A stretch of 64,000 nt of DNA, from contig NZ_RYFF01000028.1 of NCBI RefSeq assembly GCF_004138165.1, positions 1-64,000 of the forward strand. Reading direction: 5' to 3'. The DNA is from Candidatus Chloroploca sp. Khr17. GTDB taxonomy: Bacteria; Chloroflexota; Chloroflexia; Chloroflexales; Chloroflexaceae. Shown here piece after piece: positions 1-7,102 of this stretch; position 1 is the first letter of the stretch, and the number at the start of each line of letters is the position of its first letter. The notes under the pieces were generated by a model. That model was not told the DNA's origin and ran no database searches. It was given only the letters and a program-made list of their open reading frames with translations. Position numbers and translations under genes: made by a program.

Positions 1-2225
1 TGGGTGGAGGGGGTGGTATTCCAGAGTTCGATCCATTCCGGGTCGTCACTAGGGGCGAGTTCGTTGAGCCGGATGTCGCCCAGCCTGAGGGCTGGCGTTG
101 GGGTGGGCGTGCTGGCGGTGGCGGTACTGATAGCCGTGCTGGTCGGCGCGGTGGTGCTCGTGGCGGTGGCAGTTGGGGTGCTGGTATGCGTGGCGGTGGC
201 AGTTGGCGTACTGGTATGCGTGGCGGTCGCGGTTGGGGTGCTGTTTGGCGCGGCAGTTGGTGTCGTGGTGGCCGTATTGGTGGGTACGGGCGTGGCGGTG
301 CTGGTGGGCGTGGGTGTGGCGGCGGTGGTTGGGATGCTGCTTGGTCTGGCGGTTGGAATGCTGGTGGGCGTAACGGTCGGCGTACTGGTACTGGTATCCG
401 TGGCGGTGGCGCTTGGCGTGCTGGTCTGCGTGGCGGCGGTGATGGGTGTGTTGCTTGGCATGCTGCTTGGCGTGGCAGTTGGCGTTTTGGTAGCCGTGTT
501 AGTGGGTACGGGCGTGCTGGTCGGCGTAGCAGTAGCGGTTGGGGTGCTGGTCGGCGTGGCCGTCGGGGTGCTGGTGGGCACGGGGAGGCGATTCGCTTCG
601 CCGGGGGACGGTGGGGCGAGGGTGGTCCAGGTGGTGGCATCCAGGCGGGCATAGACGCTGCTGCCGGTGAGGGCGGGATAGGTGACGGGGACGTCCATGA
701 CGGTGCCGTTGGCATCACGCAGGCTGAGGGTGGCCCCGGCATTGGGGAGCGTGCTACGGCTGAGGGTGAGCACGACGAACTGATGCGGTGCGAGGAGGAG
801 ATCCGGCAAGAGCCGGGTGATCGTCTGGGTCGCCGAACTACGCACGAGGGTCCAGCCAGCGAGGGTCTGGGTGGAGGGGGTGGTATTCCAGAGTTCGATC
901 CATTCCGGGTCGTCACTAGGGGCGAGTTCGTTGAGCCGGATGTCCCCTATGCTGAGGGCTGGCGTTGGGGTGCTGCTTGGCGTGGTGGTTGGCGTCTTGG
1001 TGGGCGTGCTGGTGTTGGTGGCGGTGGCGGTCGGTGTGGTGGTGGGCGTGGCGGTGGGCGTGGCGGTGGCGGTGGGCGTCTTGGTGGCCGTGCTGGTGGG
1101 TACGGGCGTGCTGGTGTTGGTGGCGGTACTAGTGGCCGTGCTGGTGGGCAACGGCGTGCTGGTGTTGGTGGCGGTACTAGTGGCCGTGCTGGTGGGCAAC
1201 GGCGTGCTGGTGTTGGTGGCGGTGACGGTCGACGCACTGGTCGGCGTGGCGGTGGCGGTGGGCGTCTTGGTGGCCGTGCTGGTGGGTACGGGCGTGCTGG
1301 TGTTGGTGACGGTTGCCGTGGGTGTGCTGGTGGGCGTTGCCGTCGGGGTGCTGGTGTTGGTGGCGGTACTAGTGGCCGTGCTGGTGGGCAGCGGCGTGCT
1401 GGTCGGCGAGGTGGAGCTCGTGGCGGTTGGGGTGCTGGTATGCATGGCAGTCGCACTTGGCGTACTGGTATGCGTGGCGGTGGCGATTGGGGTGCTGGTA
1501 TGCGTGGCGGTGGCGGTTGGGGTGCTGCTTGGTGCGGCAGTTGGTGTCTTGGTGGCCGTGTTGGTGGGTATGGGCGTGCTGGTATGCGTTTCGGTTGGGG
1601 TCGGGGTCTTGGTGGGTACGGGCGTGCTCGTACTGGTGGGCGTGGCCGTGGCCGTGCTGGTATTGGTTGGCGTGTTGGTTGGCGTCTCGGTCGGGGTCGG
1701 GGTCTCGGTTGGCGTTTCGGTCGGGGTCTCGGTCGGAGTGGGGGTCTCGGTTGAGGCTACTTCACCGTTTGGCTCGCCGCGGGTCGGTGGCCCAATGATC
1801 CAGGTGTCACCACTATCAGGCCAGCGTGCGTAGCTCTCGCTGGCACGACTGTTGCTATAGGTGTAGCTGTCAATAATGCTTTCGCCCGGGGCAATAAGCT
1901 GGATCGTGTCACCGCTGTTATTGAGCATACTGGCGCTCCATTCGATGACATAGCGCTCGCCAGGTTCCAGGACGGTGCCAGTTGGGATCAGCACTTTGAT
2001 GCTGTTGGTAGGTAAATCGTCATCGATCCGCCAGCCACTCAGATCAACGGTAACCTCCCCGCTATTCAGTAATTCAGCCCATTCGCCTGAGCCAAGCGGG
2101 GCGGGCATAAATTCGTTGATCAGGATGACTTCGGTCTGCGCCTGTGCGGTCATATTGAAGGCCAGGCTGTTGCCAATGATAAGCGCGATCAGCAGAACTG
2201 ATAGGGTTTGATGGAATCTGCGCAC
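1..2225 (-). CDS. Secreted multi-lamin-tail-domain surface protein (3' end outside window)
   Basis: The protein is probably exported and surface-exposed; no enzymatic role is visible. A GTG start at 2225 follows a GGGAGG ribosome site with 5-nt spacing. A hydrophobic signal segment (about residues 8-20, LSVLLIALIIG) ends near the AQAQT signal-peptidase-like site. The first lamin-tail (LTD) domain starts at VILINEFMPAP and runs to about residue 150. A Thr/Pro/Ser-rich linker follows (window 1750-960), then a second LTD (about 960-590, NELAPSDDPEWIELWN), a second linker, and a third LTD entering at 1-100 that is almost identical to the second. All three domains are in one uninterrupted frame, checked by codon phase at 932 and 65. 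The complementary strand shows Val/Gly-rich shadow frames that should not be annotated. No stop is reached, so full length is unknown. Confidence 0.85.
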   Translation of the reverse strand, partial: MRRFHQTLSVLLIALIIGNSLAFNMTAQAQTEVILINEFMPAPLGSGEWAELLNSGEVTVDLSGWRIDDDLPTNSIKVLIPTGTVLEPGERYVIEWSASMLNNSGDTIQLIAPGESIIDSYTYSNSRASESYARWPDSGDTWIIGPPTRGEPNGEVASTETPTPTETPTETPTETPTPTETPTNTPTNTSTATATPTSTSTPVPTKTPTPTETHTSTPIPTNTATKTPTAAPSSTPTATATHTSTPIATATHTSTPSATAMHTSTPTATSSTSPTSTPLPTSTATSTATNTSTPTATPTSTPTATVTNTSTPVPTSTATKTPTATATPTSASTVTATNTSTPLPTSTATSTATNTSTPLPTSTATSTATNTSTPVPTSTATKTPTATATPTATPTTTPTATATNTSTPTKTPTTTPSSTPTPALSIGDIRLNELAPSDDPEWIELWNTTPSTQTLAGWTLVRSSATQTITRLLPDLLLAPHQFVVLTLSRSTLPNAGATLSLRDANGTVMDVPVTYPALTGSSVYARLDATTWTTLAPPSPGEANRLPVPTSTPTATPTSTPTATATPTSTPVPTNTATKTPTATPSSMPSNTPITAATQTSTPSATATDTSTSTPTVTPTSIPTARPSSIPTTAATPTPTSTATPVPTNTATTTPTAAPNSTPTATATHTSTPTATATHTSTPTATATSTTAPTSTAISTATASTPTPTPALRLGDIRLNELAPSDDPEWIELWNTTPST
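90..590 (-). repeat. Thr/Pro-rich coding minisatellite linker 2
   Basis: Imperfect short repeats encode TPTATPTSTP-type residues on the minus strand between the second and third lamin-tail domains. The repeat is in frame with the surrounding gene and is probably a rigid, glycosylatable spacer. Confidence 0.7.
960..1750 (-). repeat. Thr/Pro-rich coding minisatellite linker 1
   Basis: A longer linker of the same kind separates the first and second lamin-tail domains. It contains near-identical sub-blocks, for example around 1100-1150, 1140-1210 and 1340-1400, which suggest recent slippage or unequal crossing-over. Confidence 0.7.
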
Positions 2226-2306
2226 GGGAGCCTCCCGGAAGATACTGGTACTTGACCATGTACCGTCCAGGTGGGCAAAAAGTAACGCGGGTTGCGGGTG
2301 GATCCG

Positions 2307-3407
2307 TTATGGTCCGGCGGGGAGCGCCTGGCTTTCGCCGATGGGCCATCCTGCACCACCGCTGGAAGGTGTGGTGAGGCGCAGGCCACTGGCATCAAAG
2401 GGGACATCAAAGAGAATGGGCATGCTGCGCATGCCGCTCGACGGTTCGAGTGGTTCTTCGAGGGCGAGATCGCCGTGCTGCCCGCGTTGATACAGGGTGA
2501 GATAGATGGTCGAGGCTTGGGGCACTGGGCTATAGGTGCGCCCTTGATCATCCCGCAAGGCAAAGAAGGTTGGGGGAAGAATGCGCGTTTCAGCGCTGTT
2601 ATTGCTGACGGCAACCACTGCGAGCACAAAGCGGCCATTAGGGGCGAGATCCCCCAGACTGCCGTCGAGCACCACGGCATAGTCTGGCCGCAGGAGGGTT
2701 GCGCTCCAGCCATCGTGGTCGAGAATGCTCCCCAGCGGCAATTCGGTGATCGTCGTTGGGCTTGGTTCGGCTGACGCCACAGGGATCGCCGTAGCCGTCG
2801 GCTCGACGGGGGTGAGCGTGGGCACTGGGGTTGCGGTCGTGCGTGCCGTCGCCGTTGCCTGAAGCGTTGGCGGGAGACTAGTTGGGCTGGGCGATGCTGC
2901 CGTGGGGTTAGGTATCTCGACTGATGGGTTGACTGGATTGGCTGTCGCTGGTGCTGAGGATTGCTGGGCAAACGGGTTTGTTTGCATCACATTGCGTCCG
3001 ATGATTACACCGATTGCGCCAAGTAACAGCACAATCACGAGCATTGCCAGCACGTTGAGTAACGGAAACGCGGTGCGCTGGTCGTCAGGCTGAGCCTGGG
3101 TCGCCAGTTGTTCGGGTGGAGGAGCAACAGGTGCGGCTACTGGCTCGTGGTGCGGCGACGGCGGCTCATCAGCGTGACCTGCCTGAGGCAAAACATCTTC
3201 CGCCGGGGAAGGCGTCGGGTCTGGTGGAGGACCGGTTAATTCAGCGAGCAGCAACCAGACCCGTGGCTCATCGGGGTACTCCTGAGACAGCGCCTGCAAG
3301 ACACGCTGAGCAGCCTGAAGCCTCCCTTTGCTGCTGGCCTGCTGGGCAATCTGAAGCAGTTGATCAAGCTCGGAGGATGGCGATGGCTGATCTGGAGGTG
3401 TTGTCAC
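2307..3407 (-). CDS. TPR-like / single-TM / DUF4352-like envelope protein
   Basis: A 366-residue membrane-anchored protein of unknown function. The N-terminus (about 10-60) is a TPR-like helical pair (LQIAQQASSKGRLQAAQRVL then YPDEPRVWLLLAEL). A Pro/Ala-rich stretch follows, then one transmembrane helix near 130-150 (FPLLNVLAMLVIVLLLGAIG), a Thr/Pro-rich linker, and a C-terminal beta domain (about 220-350) with the pattern 'D..G....NGRFV...V...N.......PP.FF.L.D..GR.Y'. This resembles DUF4352-type extracellular domains and is paralogous to the C-terminus of the next gene upstream, at 3456-4781. The two genes are 48 nt apart, co-directional and probably share a promoter. No catalytic motif is visible. 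Confidence 0.7.
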   Translation of the reverse strand: MTTPPDQPSPSSELDQLLQIAQQASSKGRLQAAQRVLQALSQEYPDEPRVWLLLAELTGPPPDPTPSPAEDVLPQAGHADEPPSPHHEPVAAPVAPPPEQLATQAQPDDQRTAFPLLNVLAMLVIVLLLGAIGVIIGRNVMQTNPFAQQSSAPATANPVNPSVEIPNPTAASPSPTSLPPTLQATATARTTATPVPTLTPVEPTATAIPVASAEPSPTTITELPLGSILDHDGWSATLLRPDYAVVLDGSLGDLAPNGRFVLAVVAVSNNSAETRILPPTFFALRDDQGRTYSPVPQASTIYLTLYQRGQHGDLALEEPLEPSSGMRSMPILFDVPFDASGLRLTTPSSGGAGWPIGESQALPAGP

Positions 3408-3426
3408 AGGTAAACAGGAGAACTAA

Positions 3427-3445
3427 GGGAGGGCTAGGCCCTCCC
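3427..3445 (-). terminator. Perfect 8-bp hairpin between the two paralogues
   Basis: GGGAGGGC-TAG-GCCCTCCC is a perfect inverted repeat just downstream of the stop of the 3456-4781 gene on the minus strand. No clear T-tract follows, so it could be an attenuator or an mRNA-stability element rather than a full terminator. Confidence 0.45.
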
Positions 3446-3455
3446 ATGAGCGACG

Positions 3456-4781
3456 TTACACACTGCGCAAGACAAGCCAACCCTGGCTCGGATTACTGCG
3501 GGCAAAGAAGACCAGGTCGGTTGCATCAAGCGCGACATCAAACACGATCGCCACGCTGCGTGTCAGCCCATCGGGGGGCATCGCCTGCGTATGGGCCAGG
3601 TCGGCATTGACGCCAGGCACCACATAGGCTTCAGAGACGTCGGGGCGGGCTTCCCACACGCGGCCCTGAGCATCTTTGATGACAAAGAACTCGGCTGGAA
3701 TGGATTGACTGACACCGGTACTATTCACCGCATAGGCGAGGATGACCACAAAGCGGCCATTTTGCGGGCTAAACTGGCGAATATCACCAATCACCGATGC
3801 TGCAAAGGTTGGTTGATTGAAATCATAGAGCCAGCCTTCACTCGACAAAGGCGTATTGGCAGGTAGAATGATCGGGTTGGCACCCGAGACATCAGCCGGA
3901 GGTGGCGGCGGCTCAACTGGTTGCTCTGGCTCGGATGGTTGGCCGGGGTCGGTACCGGGTTGGCCGGGGTCGGTACCGGGTTGGCCGGGGTCGGTACCGG
4001 GTTGGCCGGGGTCGGTCGTTGGCTCCCCCCCAATAATTGGATTTTCGGCGAGGGCCGTTGCGGTTGCGGCAACAATAGCCTGCTGGGTCGCATTTGGCTC
4101 AGCGACCTGCGTACCGCCGAAGAAATCAGAGAAGAGGAACGCGAGCAACAGCCCGACAAGGCCAAGCCCGACGAGGAAGAGCAACAGCGCGAGCAGCGGA
4201 CTAAAGCCGCGACGCGGTTCTTCATACTCATCGCTATAAACCGCCGAACGGCGACTCCTTGCAGATTCGTCTTCATCGCGACGGCGCTGTGATGTCGCAG
4301 CGAGCATGGCGGCGCGATCAGCGGCAAGCTTCTCGTCCTGCGGGTCGGTATGATGAGGCACGCCTTCAGCCCGACGCACTGGACCAGACGTATCGGCACT
4401 GATGGCATCGGCGAGGTTATCGAGTTCAGCGAAGGGATCGTCATCGAACGCATCATCAGTGATCGCCTCAGTCGGTGCTGGCGGCGTTGGTGGGGGCGGC
4501 GGTACTTCGTGAATGCCTGCGCGCATGGTCGTACTGGGACGGACACCCAGGGCATTGAGGCCCTTGATCGCCATTTCATTCTGAGGATCGAGGGTCAGAA
4601 CACGTTCAAGCGCATTCTGGCGTTCTTCACGATTCTCAGCGACACCAGCAAGCCAGAGCCACCCCTGGGCGTTCTCAGGCTCTTGGCGGGTGAGCAAGCG
4701 AAAGAGTTGACGGGCTTCATCTTTTTTGCCCTCGCGTGCGGCTTCGATGCCCAGCTGCAAAATGCTTTCCGGCTCCGCCAT
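3456..4781 (-). CDS. TPR / single-TM / DUF4352-like envelope protein, paralogue
   Basis: A 441-residue protein if translation starts at the ATG at 4781, which has GAGGAAGG 7 nt upstream; an ATG at 4805 in the same frame has no ribosome site. TPR-like repeats occupy about residues 5-75 (ILQLGIEAAREGKKDEARQL, then ENAQGWLWLAGVAENREERQ, ALERVLTLDPQNEMAIKGL). An acidic linker and a transmembrane helix (about 195-220, LLALLLFLVGLGLVGLLLAF) follow, then four copies of a DPGQPGT heptapeptide and a C-terminal beta domain like that of the downstream gene. The topology suggests an inner-membrane anchor with a cytoplasmic TPR and an exposed beta domain. Function is unknown. Confidence 0.72.
   Translation of the reverse strand: MAEPESILQLGIEAAREGKKDEARQLFRLLTRQEPENAQGWLWLAGVAENREERQNALERVLTLDPQNEMAIKGLNALGVRPSTTMRAGIHEVPPPPPTPPAPTEAITDDAFDDDPFAELDNLADAISADTSGPVRRAEGVPHHTDPQDEKLAADRAAMLAATSQRRRDEDESARSRRSAVYSDEYEEPRRGFSPLLALLLFLVGLGLVGLLLAFLFSDFFGGTQVAEPNATQQAIVAATATALAENPIIGGEPTTDPGQPGTDPGQPGTDPGQPGTDPGQPSEPEQPVEPPPPPADVSGANPIILPANTPLSSEGWLYDFNQPTFAASVIGDIRQFSPQNGRFVVILAYAVNSTGVSQSIPAEFFVIKDAQGRVWEARPDVSEAYVVPGVNADLAHTQAMPPDGLTRSVAIVFDVALDATDLVFFARSNPSQGWLVLRSV
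3945..4015 (-). repeat. 21-bp in-frame tandem repeat (DPGQPGT x4)
   Basis: Four near-perfect 21-bp units containing GGTACCGGGTTGGCCGGGGT (plus strand) encode repeated DPGQPGT in the extracytoplasmic linker of the 3456-4781 gene. Confidence 0.8.
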
Positions 4782-4855
4782 GAACAATCCTTCCTCTTGT
4801 GCCACTGTGGGCAGGAACGATAGAACAAACAGATCGTCTCTGTTACTCGGTGCCT

Positions 4856-4884
4856 ATTCTAGCACACGTCGTAATGAGGGTCAA
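4856..4884 (-). promoter_or_regulatory. Sigma70-type promoter for the TPR/DUF4352 genes
   Basis: Reading the minus strand, TTGACC (4884-4879), a 17-nt spacer and TAGAAT (4861-4856) lie about 75 nt upstream of the ATG at 4781. The rest of the 4782-5092 gap shows no gene. Confidence 0.75.
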
Positions 4885-5092
4885 CAGTTTTTCTGCGTAG
4901 GATGGCGCTATCACGGTCTAGCTGCCACATACCCTGCGCAAAAGTGCAAAGAGTTTTCTGCCTGCTAGCGCCACTTGTGGGCCAGAAGGTTGCAAAGAAG
5001 CTGAACCCTTGTCACCGGGAGAGGGTCGGGTGCGATCCCCGCTCGGGAAGGTGCAACTACGTTCGGATGTCAAAGGAGCAGGTACAGCGTCC

Positions 5093-5443
5093 TTACTGGT
5101 CTTGAGGGGCAAAGCCCTCGGCGGTTGATGGGCCTGACGTGGTTGTCGAAGGATCGGCTTCTTGTGCGGGGGCCACGCTCGTTTCGGTGAACACAGGGTG
5201 TTCACCATAGACAAAGCCTGCGCGTTCAGCAACGAGGGAGAGGGTCTTTTGCGTTGAGCGATGCGGTTTGTGAATGCCCGTTTCCCATTCGCTGATCGTT
5301 TGTTGGCGCACTTCCAATTCATCAGCCATTTGTTGTTGCGTCATGCCCATGTGCTCACGCAGGGCACGAATGCGTTGGGGCCCCCACTCTTGCCGTGATG
5401 TGCGCTTGGATTTTGCTGGTGGATACTGGTATTCGTCGTTCAT
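5093..5443 (-). CDS. XRE-family (Cro/CI-type) HTH transcriptional regulator
   Basis: A 116-residue protein from the ATG at 5443 (MNDEYQYPP), preceded by GAGAAG. An open frame extends upstream to 5581 but runs through an inverted repeat and is unlikely to be coding. The helix-turn-helix is at about residues 22-60 (RIRALREHMGMTQQQMADEL, then VRQQTISEWETG), the classic XRE pattern in which Q-Q-x-x-S/T-x-W-E marks the recognition helix. The C-terminal 40 residues are low-complexity (Thr/Ser/Pro). It is divergent from the methyltransferase at 5691 and the spacer holds palindromes, so it may regulate itself and that gene (inference). Confidence 0.8.
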   Translation of the reverse strand: MNDEYQYPPAKSKRTSRQEWGPQRIRALREHMGMTQQQMADELEVRQQTISEWETGIHKPHRSTQKTLSLVAERAGFVYGEHPVFTETSVAPAQEADPSTTTSGPSTAEGFAPQDQ

Positions 5444-5521
5444 ACGGCTTTTCTTCTCAGGTAGGCTTCTTTCTTCTCGCTTCCGGGCTGGTGCTGGGGG
5501 TTGCTTCCCTAAACCTGGTTT

Positions 5522-5559
5522 CTGGTGCTGGCAAGAGGCGAGCTTCTTGCCAGCACCAG
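5522..5559. repeat. Perfect 15-bp inverted repeat upstream of the XRE gene
   Basis: CTGGTGCTGGCAAGA (5522-5536) and its exact reverse complement (5545-5559) flank an 8-nt loop. It could be an operator for the adjacent XRE regulator or an RNA hairpin in its leader. Confidence 0.6.
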
Positions 5560-5598
5560 GAAAATGCCTGTTGCGCAGCAAAGTACAGGTTTACAAAG

Positions 5599-5637
5599 CG
5601 TGTTACAGTTACTCTTGTCTCTTTATATTGTAACACG
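5599..5637 (+). promoter_or_regulatory. Promoter overlapped by a 9-bp inverted repeat
   Basis: A plausible promoter for the methyltransferase is TTACAG (5603-5608), a 17-nt spacer and TATTGT (5626-5631). Inverted arms CGTGTTACA (5599-5607) and TGTAACACG (5629-5637) cover the -35 and -10 elements, a geometry typical of repressor binding. Confidence 0.55.
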
Positions 5638-5690
5638 AGACCGGATAGGATCAAGCCCGTGCGAATGGGATCTTTGGAAGGATGTGTTCT

Positions 5691-6497
5691 ATGCTTGACG
5701 AGAGGGGTGCGCAACACGAGGATCTCAAGGCACTGGTGCAGGCTCAATTTGCCCCCGTTGCCCAAGCGTATGTGACCAGTCGCACGCACGCGCTGGGGGG
5801 TGATCTGGCGCGTCTGGTTGCACTGGCCGCCTTGACGGGTGACGAAGTCGTTCTTGATGTGGCGACCGGTGGGGGGCATATGGCGCTTGCGCTTGCGCCG
5901 TTTGTGCGTCACGTGATTGCGTCTGATTTGACCTTGGCAATGCTGCATGCGGCGCGTGATCACCTGGTGGCACAGGGCTTTGACCGGGTGAGTTACGTGC
6001 GTTGTGAGGCTGAGCGTTTGCCGTGTGCGCCTGCGTCGCTCGATCTGGTCTGTTGCCGTGTGGCTGCCCATCATTTTGCTGATGTGCAGGCTTTTGTGAC
6101 CGGGGCGGCGCAGGCGTTACGCGCTGGGGGGCGGTTGCTCATTTCTGATCATATTGGTCTGGAAGATCCTGAACTCGATGCTTTTATGGATCGCTTCGAG
6201 CGCTGGCGTGATCCCAGCCATGTCCGGGCCTATTCGTATCGTGCCTGGCACTCATTTTGTGCCACGGCGGGGCTTGAGGTGGTGCATCAAGAAGATGACC
6301 CCCGTGAACCATATCAGTTTGCCGAGTGGACGGCACGGATTGGCATGCCTGTTGCCGAGCGCGAGGCACTTGAGCACTGGTTGCTTGCGGCCCCGGCTCG
6401 TTTGCGCGAACCGTTTGCCCTGACGGTGGAGGATGGCCGGGTCGTTTCACTGCGTGGGCATTTCGGGTTGATTATGGCGCGCAAGCCTTTCATTTGA
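5691..6497 (+). CDS. Class I SAM-dependent methyltransferase (UbiE-like)
   Basis: A 268-residue protein from the ATG at 5691, with GGAAGG 9 nt upstream. An ATG at 5682 in frame lies too close to that site. Motif I is VVLDVATGGGHMALAL (about 50-65). Motif II/post-I is VIASDLTLAML, followed by 'VRCEAERLPCAPASLDLVCC' (acidic plus PF-like motif) and LRAGGRLLISDH (motif III/IV). This layout is typical of Methyltransf_11/UbiE-type enzymes acting on small molecules. The substrate cannot be told from sequence. The gene stands alone, divergent from an XRE regulator. Confidence 0.85.
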   Translation: MLDERGAQHEDLKALVQAQFAPVAQAYVTSRTHALGGDLARLVALAALTGDEVVLDVATGGGHMALALAPFVRHVIASDLTLAMLHAARDHLVAQGFDRVSYVRCEAERLPCAPASLDLVCCRVAAHHFADVQAFVTGAAQALRAGGRLLISDHIGLEDPELDAFMDRFERWRDPSHVRAYSYRAWHSFCATAGLEVVHQEDDPREPYQFAEWTARIGMPVAEREALEHWLLAAPARLREPFALTVEDGRVVSLRGHFGLIMARKPFI

Positions 6498-6525
6498 TTT
6501 GACGCAAAGACGCAAAGGCGCAAAG
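6498..6525. repeat. Dispersed 'GACGCAAAGGCGCAAAG' repeat
   Basis: TTTGACGCAAAGACGCAAAG begins just after the methyltransferase stop. Related copies occur at 32240 (TTTGACGCAAAGGCGCAAAG), 14535 and 56822 in this window. It is a dispersed intergenic family. Confidence 0.6.
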
Positions 6526-6547
6526 AACGTACGTTTCCTGGCATGCT

Positions 6548-6583
6548 GGAGTGCCGGCTTTAGTCGGCTGAAGCCGGCACTCC
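6548..6583. repeat. REP-like palindrome, family A copy 1
   Basis: GGAGTGCCGGCTT and AAGCCGGCACTCC form 13-bp arms around a 10-nt loop. Related palindromes are at 12654, 17634 and 32436. All are intergenic or at gene edges, as for REP elements. Confidence 0.75.
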
Positions 6584-6621
6584 CTTTGGCAGCAGAGCAA
6601 GAAACGTCGTTGACAGATTAT

Positions 6622-7095
6622 TTAGCTGCCGAAACGCATTGTTGGTGGCAACTGAACCGCGACGACTTCGCCGCGTACGCAGATGGCGTTGTCGGCGATG
6701 ATCCAGGCTTCGATGATCACTTTGCGCCCTTTGACCTCTTTGACGCGTCCGCGGATTTCGAGGGGGTTGCCGAGTGGCGTTGGCCGGAGGTAGTCAACGT
6801 GCAGTGAGGCGGTGACATAACGGAGGGGCGGTTCACTGCCCATTGGTCGCCCTGCGACTTGGTAGCCGGCTGCGGCTGCCGTGCCGGTGCCGTGACAGTC
6901 GATCAATGAGGCGAGCAAGCCGCCATAGACGTACCCGGGGATGGCGGTGTGTTCAGGTCGCGGCGTAAAAAAAGCCACCGACTCGTCGCCGTCCCAGTGG
7001 CTCTTGAGCTGGAGCCCATCTTCGTTGAGGCGGCCACAGCCATAACAGTGGCTCAATTCATCGGGATAGTAGTCTTGAAAGGCTGGTTTGTTCAT
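6622..7095 (-). CDS. Hotdog-fold thioesterase (PaaI/4HBT-like)
   Basis: A 157-residue protein from the ATG at 7095; the frame is open to 7308 but that part overlaps the WD40 gene. The hotdog core is 'AIPGYVYGGLLASLIDCHGTGTAAAA' (about residues 50-75), where the helix-borne acidic D and preceding GG match the active-site helix of PaaI-type acyl-CoA thioesterases. 'YVTASLHVDYLRPTPLG' follows. An N-terminal CYGCGRLNEDGLQL segment is characteristic of the PaaI-like subgroup. It starts 7 nt after the WD40 gene, so translation is probably coupled. The expected activity is hydrolysis of a small acyl- or aryl-CoA; the exact substrate is unknown. Confidence 0.82.
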   Translation of the reverse strand: MNKPAFQDYYPDELSHCYGCGRLNEDGLQLKSHWDGDESVAFFTPRPEHTAIPGYVYGGLLASLIDCHGTGTAAAAGYQVAGRPMGSEPPLRYVTASLHVDYLRPTPLGNPLEIRGRVKEVKGRKVIIEAWIIADNAICVRGEVVAVQLPPTMRFGS

Positions 7096-7102
7096 CTCAG
7101 GT

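Noticed and set aside
4-1833. Plus-strand Val/Gly/Ala-rich open frames
   Set aside because: They are antisense shadows of the Thr/Pro-rich linkers of the minus-strand lamin-tail protein. The lamin-tail domains read cleanly only on the minus strand.
6499-6807. Short plus-strand frame after the methyltransferase
   Set aside because: It starts in a dispersed repeat and REP palindrome and continues antisense to the thioesterase.
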